Part shown: positions 1 through 5,959 of the stretch, in pieces | How the letters are laid out: each line of letters opens with the position of its first letter | How positions within the stretch are numbered: the first letter of the stretch is position 1 | Assembly: GCA_027352645.1 (NCBI GenBank) | Contig: DAIEIL010000197.1 | Location: 1 to 10,802 of the forward strand | Source of the DNA: Rhodobiaceae bacterium | GTDB taxonomy: Bacteria; Pseudomonadota; Alphaproteobacteria; Parvibaculales; Parvibaculaceae | DNA length: 10,802 nucleotides | Direction of reading: 5' to 3' | Notes under the pieces: model-generated | The model's database searches: none | What the model was told of the DNA's origin: nothing | What the model saw: the letters and a program-made list of their open reading frames with translations, nothing else | Made by a program: the position numbers and the translations under genes

Positions 1-222
1 GACAATGACGGCAAACCCGCCTTCGACGCCGCCATCGCCAGAGTTGCCGCAGCCGCAAAACAGGCCGGCGTCGCAACCGCCGTTCTGTCGAACTCGAAAG
101 TCGCGCCGCTGCGCATCTCGCAAGGCTTCCAGATGATTTCCGTGACCACGGATATCGCCGCCCTCACCATGGCTACCCGCATGGATCTCGAAACGGTCCG
201 CACTGCCGCGAAAGGAAACTGA
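1..222 (+). CDS. hpaI: HpcH/HpaI-family aldolase, C-terminal part (5' end outside window)
   Basis: The frame is open from base 1 and ends at TGA 220-222, giving the last 73 residues of a protein. The segment (AFDAAIARVAAAAKQ, then GVATAVLSN, then GFQMISVTTDIAALT) fits the final helix, strand and helix of the HpcH/HpaI TIM-barrel aldolases. These class II enzymes cleave 4-hydroxy-2-oxo acids to pyruvate (or a related 2-oxo acid) plus an aldehyde. The metal-binding and catalytic residues lie in the missing part, so substrate cannot be read from sequence. The next gene starts after one base and encodes the hydratase that acts immediately before this aldolase in homoprotocatechuate-type meta-cleavage. 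The hpaI symbol rests on that pairing. A related family member acting on another 2-oxo acid is possible. Confidence 0.72.
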   Translation, partial: DNDGKPAFDAAIARVAAAAKQAGVATAVLSNSKVAPLRISQGFQMISVTTDIAALTMATRMDLETVRTAAKGN

Positions 223-223
223 C

Positions 224-1021
224 ATGCTCGACAAAGCGACGCGCAGCAAGATCGTCGACGATCTGTTCCGGGTTTACGAGACGCGCCAGCCGATCCGGCT
301 TCTCACCAAGACCTATCCCGGCATCACCGTCGAGGACTCTTATCGCATTCAGGAAGAATTCGTCGCCCGGCAGGTGAAGGCCGGCGCCCGCATAAAGGGC
401 TACAAGGTAGGTCTCACCTCGAAGCCGATGCAGGAAATGGCGGGCTCGACAGAGCCCGACTTCAGCGCAATGACCGACGATCTCTTCATCCCGGAAGATA
501 CGCCGATCCCCGCCTCGCGCTTTTTCTCGCCGATGATCGAGATCGAGATCGCCTTCGTGATGAAGCATGCGCTGCAAGGCCCGGGCGTCCTGCCTGTGGA
601 CGTGATCCGCGCCACTGATTTCGTGCTGCCCGCCATAGAGATCGTCGATTTCCGTCTCGCGCGCGAACCAGGCATGAACCTGATCGACACAGTGGCGGAC
701 CTTGCTGCCTGTGGAGCGGTCGTGCTCGGCGCCAATCCGCGCCCGCTTGACTCCATCGACGTTCGCCGCGTGAAGGGTTCGATCATCAATAATGGCAAGG
801 TCGAGCAGGAGGGATTCGCATCGGCCGTTCTCGGCAACCCGGTGACGTCGGTCGCGTGGCTCGCAAACAAGCTCGGCGAATTCGGCGTTACTTTCGAGCC
901 TGGCCACGTGATCCTGACCGGCTCCTTCGTCCGCGCCTTCCCCGTCAAGGCAGGCGACAACATCGTCGCGAGCTTCGATCAGGGGCTTGGCGACGTCATG
1001 ACGAGCTTCGTCGGCGACTAG
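224..1021 (+). CDS. hpaH: 2-oxohept-3-ene-1,7-dioate hydratase (HpaH/MhpD family)
   Basis: This 265-residue protein matches the usual length of the HpaH/MhpD/DmpE hydratases of the fumarylacetoacetase-like fold. These enzymes add water to 2-oxo-4-enoates in the cytoplasm, just before aldolase cleavage. The metal-binding acidic residues known from MhpD appear at the same positions: E106 and E108 in SPMIEIEIAFVM, and E139 in LPAIEIVD. GYKVGLTSK around residue 59 and the ending LTGSFVRAF...GDNIVASFDQGLGDV are also typical. The ATG at 224 lies one base after the upstream stop and follows AAAGGAA, so the pair is translationally coupled. The LTGSFVR ending favours HpaH over MhpD, but a 2-oxopent-4-enoate substrate is not excluded. 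The TAG stop is one base from the stop of the convergent polX, with no terminator visible between them. Confidence 0.85.
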   Translation: MLDKATRSKIVDDLFRVYETRQPIRLLTKTYPGITVEDSYRIQEEFVARQVKAGARIKGYKVGLTSKPMQEMAGSTEPDFSAMTDDLFIPEDTPIPASRFFSPMIEIEIAFVMKHALQGPGVLPVDVIRATDFVLPAIEIVDFRLAREPGMNLIDTVADLAACGAVVLGANPRPLDSIDVRRVKGSIINNGKVEQEGFASAVLGNPVTSVAWLANKLGEFGVTFEPGHVILTGSFVRAFPVKAGDNIVASFDQGLGDVMTSFVGD

Positions 1022-1022
1022 G

Positions 1023-2750
1023 CTATCGCATCGTGCGCGCAAGAAGCGGCCGCAGCGTCTTGAGAGAGCGCGTGTTCAGTACGTCGTTCTTTTCGAGCCA
1101 GCCGCGGCGCGCCTGCGCAACGCCGAAGCGCAGATAGGCGAGATCCTGCGCCCTGTGCGCGTCGGTTCCGATGCTAAGGAGAACACTCTCCTCCTTCGCC
1201 AGACGGCAGTGAATATCGGTGAGGTCGAGGCGGTCCGGATGGGCGTTCAATTCGAGAAAGCAGCCACGTTCCTTCGCGGCGCGGATGATCCTCGGCATGT
1301 CGACATCATAAGGCTCGCGCTCTTCGATGAGCCTCCCGGTCGGATGCGCGAGCACAGTGAAATGTGGGCGCTCCATGGCGCGGAGAATACGTTCGGTCTG
1401 TTTCGCGCGCGAAAGTCCGAACTGGCTGTGAACCGCGCCGATCACGAAATCGAGATGGCCGAGCACTTCGTCGGACAGGTCGAGCTTTCCGTCTTCCAGA
1501 ATATCGACCTCGATGCCCTTCAGCAGCGTGATACCGGACTTCTCCGCATTGATGCGGTCGATCGCGTCGCCCTGCCGCATCAGCCTCTTCGTATCGAGAC
1601 CATGGGTCATGGCGAGATGGCGCGAGTGATCGGTAATGGCAAGATATTCGAGGCCCCGCGCACGTGCCGCCTCGGCCATCTCGCCAAGCGTCTCATGGCC
1701 GTCCGTCGCATTGGTATGGGCATGAAGATCGCCGCGCAGATCGCTCAACGCCACCAGATGCGGAAGCTTTCCCGCTGCCGCCGCTTCGATCTCGCCGCGA
1801 TCCTCGCGAAGCTCGGGCTCGATGTAAGGTAGATCGACGGCGCGATAGACCTCCTCCTCCGTCTTGCCGGCGATGCGCTTCTCACCTAGAAAGACGCCAT
1901 ATTCATTTATCTTCAGACCGCGCTTCTGGCCGATTTTACGAATGGCGATGTTGTGCGCCTTGCTGCCTGTAAAATAATGAAGCGCAGCGCCATAGCTTTG
2001 CGGCGGCACGACACGCAGATCGACCTGAAGGCCCGATTGCAAGGCAACGGTCGCGCGGGTGGTGCCGGCCGCCATCACCCTTCCGACTTCTTCATAAGCC
2101 GTGAATCGCGCGACCACCGGCTCGCCCTTTGGCGCGGTGGCGAGGATGTCGATGTCTCCGACCGTCTCGCGGCAACGGCGGTAGCTGCCCGCGACGATGA
2201 GCTTCTCGATACCAGGCGCGCCGCGCAGCCAGGCGAGCAGAGGTTCGACATAGCTCTCCGCCAGCGCAAGCTTCAGCCGCGCCGGTGCTTTGCTCCGCGC
2301 CTCCACTGCATGAAGAAGCTTCGTTTCCGTAGTAGCACCAAATCCCGGCAATGCGCGGACGCGCCCGTCGAGAAGCGCACGGTGCAACTGCTCGACATTG
2401 TGAAGATCGAGTTCCTCACAAAGAGCGCGCACCCGCTTCGGCCCGAGCCCCGGCAGCTTCAGCAATTCGGTGGCAACGGCGGGAATATCTTTCCGCAAGC
2501 GGTCGAGCAGCGGAAGATGGCCGGACTTCGCGAGTGTTGCGATCTTCTCGGCCAGATCGTCACCGATGCCGGGAAGCTCAGCCAGATCGTCGCCGCGCTG
2601 AAGCATGATGGAGACTTCCGTGTCGAGACTGCGAATGACGCGGGAGGCGTTGCGATAGGCACGCACACGGAAGGGATTGGCATTCTGAAGCTCGAGAAGA
2701 TCGGCCACATCATCCAGCGCCTGCGCGATATCGGGATTGTGAGTGGGCAT
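1023..2750 (-). CDS. polX: DNA polymerase/3'-5' exonuclease PolX (family X polymerase with PHP domain)
   Basis: The protein is a bacterial PolX of about 575 residues, the normal length. It acts in gap filling during base-excision repair, with an attached Mn-dependent nuclease. Numbering from the upstream ATG at 2765, helix-hairpin-helix motifs occur at about 64 (LPGIGDD), 104 (LPGLGPK) and 139 (LPGFGAT). The polymerase palm follows, with GSYRRCRETVGDIDIL at 193-208. Its catalytic aspartates would be D204 and D206, with D249 in QVDLR as the third. The C-terminal PHP domain starts with GDLHAHT (H348, H350), then ITDHS (378-381), HPTGR (474-478), LNAHPDR and IGTDAH (532-537), so its metal ligands look intact. 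I chose the second ATG (2748-2750) because MPTHNPDIAQALDDVADLL is where homologues begin. The ATG at 2763-2765 would add five residues. Neither has a good Shine-Dalgarno. It is divergent from mobA and convergent with the hydratase. Confidence 0.93.
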   Translation of the reverse strand: MPTHNPDIAQALDDVADLLELQNANPFRVRAYRNASRVIRSLDTEVSIMLQRGDDLAELPGIGDDLAEKIATLAKSGHLPLLDRLRKDIPAVATELLKLPGLGPKRVRALCEELDLHNVEQLHRALLDGRVRALPGFGATTETKLLHAVEARSKAPARLKLALAESYVEPLLAWLRGAPGIEKLIVAGSYRRCRETVGDIDILATAPKGEPVVARFTAYEEVGRVMAAGTTRATVALQSGLQVDLRVVPPQSYGAALHYFTGSKAHNIAIRKIGQKRGLKINEYGVFLGEKRIAGKTEEEVYRAVDLPYIEPELREDRGEIEAAAAGKLPHLVALSDLRGDLHAHTNATDGHETLGEMAEAARARGLEYLAITDHSRHLAMTHGLDTKRLMRQGDAIDRINAEKSGITLLKGIEVDILEDGKLDLSDEVLGHLDFVIGAVHSQFGLSRAKQTERILRAMERPHFTVLAHPTGRLIEEREPYDVDMPRIIRAAKERGCFLELNAHPDRLDLTDIHCRLAKEESVLLSIGTDAHRAQDLAYLRFGVAQARRGWLEKNDVLNTRSLKTLRPLLARTMR

Positions 2751-2802
2751 GGGAGGCGACCACATCGGAGCTCAGTGACACTTCAAAAACATCGCAGCCG
2801 AA

Positions 2803-2859
2803 ATGGAGAGGCGTTACATTGACCTGCATCAACCCGAATGGGTAACCGGAGCTTCATAA
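2803..2859 (+). other. Possible 18-codon leader ORF ahead of mobA
   Basis: ATG at 2803 opens a frame encoding MERRYIDLHQPEWVTGAS and ends with TAA at 2857-2859, one base before the proposed CTG start of mobA. There is no clear Shine-Dalgarno before this ATG, and the peptide is not recognised. Close stop-to-start spacing would allow ribosome handover to the weak CTG, but chance occurrence is quite possible for so short a frame. Confidence 0.2.
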
Positions 2860-2863
2860 GCTG
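2848..2863 (+). promoter_or_regulatory. Shine-Dalgarno and CTG start of mobA
   Basis: GGAG at 2848-2851 is followed by a 9-base spacer and CTG at 2861-2863 in the mobA frame. That frame is closed by TAA at 2843-2845. Between that stop and TTG 2906 there is no ATG, GTG or TTG in frame. CTG is therefore the only near-cognate start that is well spaced from a Shine-Dalgarno and keeps the nucleotide-binding loop. Confidence 0.55.
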
Positions 2864-3499
2864 GATATCGCAGGCATCATCATAGCGGGTGGCCGCGGGA
2901 CGCGATTGGGCGCCCCGGAAAAGCCGCTCGCGCCCTTTCGCGGGGCTACGCTTCTCGATGCGGTGGTGGACCTCGCCCGACCGCAGGTCTCGGCGCTCGC
3001 CATCAATATTCGCGCCGATGCAGAAGACGCCTATGCAGACTGGCGGGCCCGGGGCATTGCTTGCCTGCACGATCCATTCTCGGGAAATTCCGGTCCGCTC
3101 GGCGGCGTCGTCGCGGGCCTCGAATGGGCGGCGGAACTTGGCTCGACCCAATGGCTCGCAACCTTCCCCGCCGACGCGCCGTTTCTTCCACGCGATCTCG
3201 TCGCAAGGCTCGCCGCCGTCCGCGAGCCCCATGCGGCAAGGCCTGTGGTCGCAACGAGCGCTGCGGGGATCGAGGGGCTTTGCGCCTTGTGGCCGCTCGA
3301 CTGCCTGTCCCGTTTGCGCGAAGGCGTCGAAGATGGAAGCTTCCGCAGCGTGTGGCAAACCCTGGTGGCCTTCGGCGCCATTCACCGCTCAATCGACGAT
3401 CCGCAGGCCTTCTTCAATGTGAACACGCCCGCCGACCTCGCGGAGGCCGAACGCATCGCCGCACTCAGGCGGCCGAGTATTCCCGGCGCAAATCCCTGA
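2861..3499 (+). CDS. mobA: Molybdenum cofactor guanylyltransferase MobA
   Basis: MobA transfers GMP from GTP to molybdopterin-Mo in the cytoplasm to make the MGD cofactor of many molybdoenzymes. From the CTG at 2861 the product is 212 residues, close to the family size of about 190-210. The N-terminal nucleotide-binding loop is IIIAGGRGTRLG (residues 6-17), followed by PEKPLAPFRG, which matches the conserved GG..R-G..K-L pattern. Further family signatures are GNSGPLGGVVAGLEWA, the metal-site segment FPADAPFLP and the C-terminal FFNVNTPADLAEAE. Starting at the first standard codon (TTG 2906, residue 16) would remove the GTP-binding loop, so the gene most likely begins at CTG. The alternative is that an upstream ATG was lost by mutation or sequencing error. 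The 3' end overlaps the convergent desaturase by 35 bp. No other molybdenum gene is in the window. Confidence 0.88.
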   Translation: MDIAGIIIAGGRGTRLGAPEKPLAPFRGATLLDAVVDLARPQVSALAINIRADAEDAYADWRARGIACLHDPFSGNSGPLGGVVAGLEWAAELGSTQWLATFPADAPFLPRDLVARLAAVREPHAARPVVATSAAGIEGLCALWPLDCLSRLREGVEDGSFRSVWQTLVAFGAIHRSIDDPQAFFNVNTPADLAEAERIAALRRPSIPGANP

Positions 3500-4502
3500 A
3501 GGAAATGAGCTGGCGGCGCTTTTCGTCCCAAAGGGCGAGGCTCACGCATTTGAAGCTTTGCAGCAGCGTCACGCGACCGACGCCGCGCAGTTCCGGATGG
3601 TCGCGCAGAACTTCCGGCAGACGGTAATAGGGAATGCGGCTCGAAAGGTGATGCACATGGTGCACACCGATATTTGCAGAAAACCAGCGCAGCACGGGCG
3701 GCAGCACATAGTAGGAGCTGCCATGCAGCGCCGCGTCCTTCACGCGCCAGCTTTCATCCTTGGCCCACTGCGTCTCTTCAAACTGGTGCTGGATAAAAAA
3801 GAGCCAGACGCCCGCCGTCGCACCAAGCAGCACGACCGGAAGATGGATGAGGAGGAAGGGCCAGAAGCCTACCGCCCAGATCATCAGGCCTGCCGCCACA
3901 GCAACGGCGATGTTGGTCGACATGGCGCTGGCCCATGGGCGCCAACCCTTGGTCATGAAACCGGTCGGCACCCGGCTCTGCAGCAGAAAGAGATACATCG
4001 GCCCGATTCCGAACATCACAATCGGATGCCGATAGAAGCGATAGCGAAGCCGTCCCCAGCGCGAACGTGCCAGATATTCCTCGACTGTCAGCGTATCCAC
4101 GTCGCCAATGCCGCGCCGGTCGAGATTGCCCGCCGTCGCGTGGTGAATGGCATGACTGCGCTTCCAGTGATCATAGGGCGTGAGCGTCAGCACACTGATG
4201 ATGCGGCCAACCCAATCATTGCCGGTTTTGCTTGGAAAGAAGGATCCGTGACCGCAATCATGCTGGATGAGAAACAGCCGGACCAGAAAACCCGCCGCAG
4301 GCAGAAGCAGCAGCGCATAGAGCCAGAAATAGCCGCGATAATAGGCAAGTGCCATCAAGGCCCAGGCGACGAGGAATGGCCCCGCCGTGACCACGAGCTC
4401 AAAGATGCCCCGCGCCGTGTCGGCCTCACGATAATGATTGAGCAGACGCGCCAAACGGCCCGCATCGAGGCGCGGTGCCTCGCGATCATCCTGCGCCGTC
4501 AT
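3465..4502 (-). CDS. Membrane-bound fatty acid desaturase (acyl-lipid, DesA-like)
   Basis: This 345-residue membrane protein belongs to the di-iron fatty acid desaturase superfamily. The three histidine boxes are intact: HDCGH at 81-85, HAIHH at 117-121 and HHVHH at 281-285. Hydrophobic segments lie at about 35-52, 58-80, 160-174 and 195-236, consistent with paired membrane spans and cytoplasmic histidine boxes. HDCGHGSFF and GVHHVHHLSSRIPYYRLPEVL resemble the delta-12/omega-3 acyl-lipid group. Such enzymes introduce cis double bonds into membrane lipid acyl chains using O2 and electrons from ferredoxin or a similar donor. Regiospecificity cannot be read from sequence. The ATG at 4500-4502 is preceded by AGGAG with an 8-base spacer. 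A perfect 7-bp inverted repeat just upstream is a candidate operator. The 3' end overlaps mobA by 35 bp, tail to tail. Confidence 0.9.
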   Translation of the reverse strand: MTAQDDREAPRLDAGRLARLLNHYREADTARGIFELVVTAGPFLVAWALMALAYYRGYFWLYALLLLPAAGFLVRLFLIQHDCGHGSFFPSKTGNDWVGRIISVLTLTPYDHWKRSHAIHHATAGNLDRRGIGDVDTLTVEEYLARSRWGRLRYRFYRHPIVMFGIGPMYLFLLQSRVPTGFMTKGWRPWASAMSTNIAVAVAAGLMIWAVGFWPFLLIHLPVVLLGATAGVWLFFIQHQFEETQWAKDESWRVKDAALHGSSYYVLPPVLRWFSANIGVHHVHHLSSRIPYYRLPEVLRDHPELRGVGRVTLLQSFKCVSLALWDEKRRQLISFRDLRREYSAA

Positions 4503-4521
4503 GGTCGCATCTCCTGTTCAC

Positions 4522-4537
4522 GCGTCTCGTGAGACGC
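4522..4537. promoter_or_regulatory. Perfect inverted repeat upstream of the desaturase (candidate operator)
   Basis: GCGTCTC-GT-GAGACGC has 7-bp arms and a 2-base centre. It ends 20 bases before the desaturase ATG and lies just upstream of its Shine-Dalgarno. Size and symmetry suit a dimeric repressor such as a TetR-type regulator, which is known to control desaturases in other bacteria. No regulator gene is in the window, so the role is inferred. Confidence 0.4.
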
Positions 4538-4704
4538 ATTGTCGAGCGGTACGCAGCCGACGACAGGTGTCGAATCCCCGCGCAGCTCCGCCCGCGCGAG
4601 TGTCGGAAGCATGCGCCATTCGATGTGGATCGTGCTGGAACAGAAACGCGACCCGAAACAAGTGCCCGATTTTTATGGCGGAAGAAAGGTCTATCGCGTC
4701 GCAC

Positions 4705-4719
4705 CCGCCGGACCGGCGG
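4705..4719. repeat. Perfect palindrome CCGCCGG-A-CCGGCGG
   Basis: Two 7-bp arms flank a single central base, within the non-coding region upstream of the desaturase. The same arms occur at 7301-7317, before the P450, with a 3-base centre. It may be a regulator site, a small dispersed palindromic repeat, or a GC-rich coincidence. Confidence 0.35.
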
Positions 4720-4796
4720 AGAACCGCCATTTTTGGCCCTCGCCGACAGCGGAACGAAGCGTATCTGCCCCCTCCGGGAAGGCCTGACGAGGAGTT

Positions 4797-4825
4797 GGGG
4801 GCACAGCCGCAACGGCCGCGCCCCC
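4797..4825 (-). terminator. Hairpin 9 bases after the ADH stop codon
   Basis: The outer arms GGGGGC (4797-4802) and GCCCCC (4820-4825) pair. After a 3x3 internal loop, GCCG (4806-4809) pairs with CGGC (4813-4816) around a CAA loop. The hairpin starts 9 bases after the alcohol dehydrogenase stop codon on the minus strand, the expected place for the end of the P450/ADH transcript. No U tract follows, so it may be a weak intrinsic terminator or only a 3'-stabilising hairpin. Confidence 0.45.
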
Positions 4826-4833
4826 GTCCCTTC

Positions 4834-5937
4834 TCAAGCGCGGGTCAACAGCACGACCTTGACGCAATCGCCATGATGCTGCTCCGCGATAGCCTTGTTG
4901 ATCTCGGATAGCGGATAGGTGCGGATGAGTTTGTCGAAGGGAAGCCGCCCCTGCTTGTAATACTCGATCATCTCCGGGATGAAGACATCCGGATCGCTGT
5001 CACCCTCGATGATGCCTTTGATCGTGTGGCCGAAGGTGATGACGGTGGAGAGATCGCCCGGAACCAGCGTGCCGGGCGGGCAGACGCCGACAATGCCGAA
5101 GACGCCATGCGAGCCAAGGCAGTTCATCGTCGCGTTCACCACGGCGGGAATGCCCGTCGTGTCGAAGGCATAGTCGACGCCGAGCGGCAGGATCTCCTTC
5201 ACCGCGGCAGCGAGATCGGGCGAAGCCTTCGGGTCGATCGTGTGCGTTGCGCCAAGTTCGAGCGCGATCTTGCGCCGCGCCTCATGCGGCTCCAGCACGA
5301 TGATCGTGCCACAACCCTGAATGACCGCGCCCATGACGGCACTGAGACCGACGGCACCGCCGCCGAGGATCAGCACCGAGGAGCCCTTCTCGCAGGCGAG
5401 CGAACGGATGATGCCGCCCGCACCCGTCTGAACGCCGCAACCGAGCGGACCGACAAGTTCCAGCGGGACGCCTTCCGGCACCTTCACGACATTGCGCTCA
5501 TAGGTCAGGCAATAGGTTGCAAAGGAGGACTGACCGAAGAAATTGCTCGACACATCCTCGCCGCCCTTGTGCAGTGCCTTGGTTCCGTCCGGCCGCATGC
5601 CGATATAGTTCAGCATCGGCATGGTGCGGCAATAGGCGGGCTGGCCCTTCTCGCAGCGGTCGCATTCGCCGCAGGAACGGAAGGTGATGGCAACGCGGTC
5701 GCCCGCCTTCACCTTGGAGACGTTGGAGCCGACCTTTTCGACAATGCCCGAGCCCTCGTGACCGAGCACCGCGGGAAGGCCAAGAAGCCCCGCCGCCTTG
5801 AAAACGAGGTCCGTGTGGCAAAGCCCGACGCCCACGACGCGAACGAGAATCTCGTCGGCGCGCGGATCGTCGATCTCGACTTCCTCGATGCTGAAATCGA
5901 CATCGGCGCCACGTGCAACCGCTGCGGTTATTTTCAT
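4834..5937 (-). CDS. Zinc-dependent NAD alcohol dehydrogenase (aryl/allylic-alcohol type)
   Basis: This 367-residue medium-chain dehydrogenase oxidises an alcohol to the aldehyde or ketone. Catalytic zinc ligands are C40 (GLCHTD), H60-E61 (GHEGSG) and C167 (GPLGCGVQTGAG). The structural zinc cysteines are C89, C92, C95 and C103. The Rossmann loop is GGGAVG at 192-197. E216 at the end of the second strand (VLEPHE) suggests NAD rather than NADP. FFGQSSFATY...ERNVVKV resembles the benzyl/aryl alcohol dehydrogenase group (XylB, AreB), which also includes geraniol and perillyl alcohol dehydrogenases. I chose the ATG at 5935-5937 because AAGGAG lies just upstream and MKITAAV is the usual family start. 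The frame extends further upstream but only into P450 coding sequence. The gene begins 22 bases after the P450 stop, so the two are very probably cotranscribed, and the P450's product is the likely substrate. Confidence 0.9.
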   Translation of the reverse strand: MKITAAVARGADVDFSIEEVEIDDPRADEILVRVVGVGLCHTDLVFKAAGLLGLPAVLGHEGSGIVEKVGSNVSKVKAGDRVAITFRSCGECDRCEKGQPAYCRTMPMLNYIGMRPDGTKALHKGGEDVSSNFFGQSSFATYCLTYERNVVKVPEGVPLELVGPLGCGVQTGAGGIIRSLACEKGSSVLILGGGAVGLSAVMGAVIQGCGTIIVLEPHEARRKIALELGATHTIDPKASPDLAAAVKEILPLGVDYAFDTTGIPAVVNATMNCLGSHGVFGIVGVCPPGTLVPGDLSTVITFGHTIKGIIEGDSDPDVFIPEMIEYYKQGRLPFDKLIRTYPLSEINKAIAEQHHGDCVKVVLLTRA

Positions 5938-5959
5938 TTCTCTCTCCTTGTCGACTTTT

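Larger units (their letters stand above)
4503..4833. other. 331-bp non-coding region between desaturase and ADH operon
   Basis: I see no convincing gene here. Open frames exist on both strands, but their products are rich in Arg, Ser and Pro and carry no recognisable domain. The stretch should hold the desaturase promoter and leader (its left part) and the end of the P450/ADH transcript (its right part). It contains two perfect palindromes and one GC-rich terminator-like hairpin, listed separately. No promoter hexamers stand out. Confidence 0.6.

Noticed and set aside
2819..2848. TTGACC as a -35 box for mobA
   Set aside because: The hexamer is good, but no matching -10 lies at 16-18 bp, and the implied transcript would begin at or after the Shine-Dalgarno.
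2838..2863. ATG at 2838 as the mobA start
   Set aside because: It is in a different frame from mobA. Using it would require a frameshift before the nucleotide-binding loop, for which there is no other evidence.
2906..3499. mobA starting at TTG 2906
   Set aside because: This would remove the IIIAGGRGTRLG nucleotide-binding loop that is encoded in frame just upstream.
4539..4787. 82-residue open frame in the desaturase/ADH gap
   Set aside because: It begins at TTG without a Shine-Dalgarno, its composition is Arg/Ser/Pro-rich, it runs through a palindrome, and no family is recognisable.
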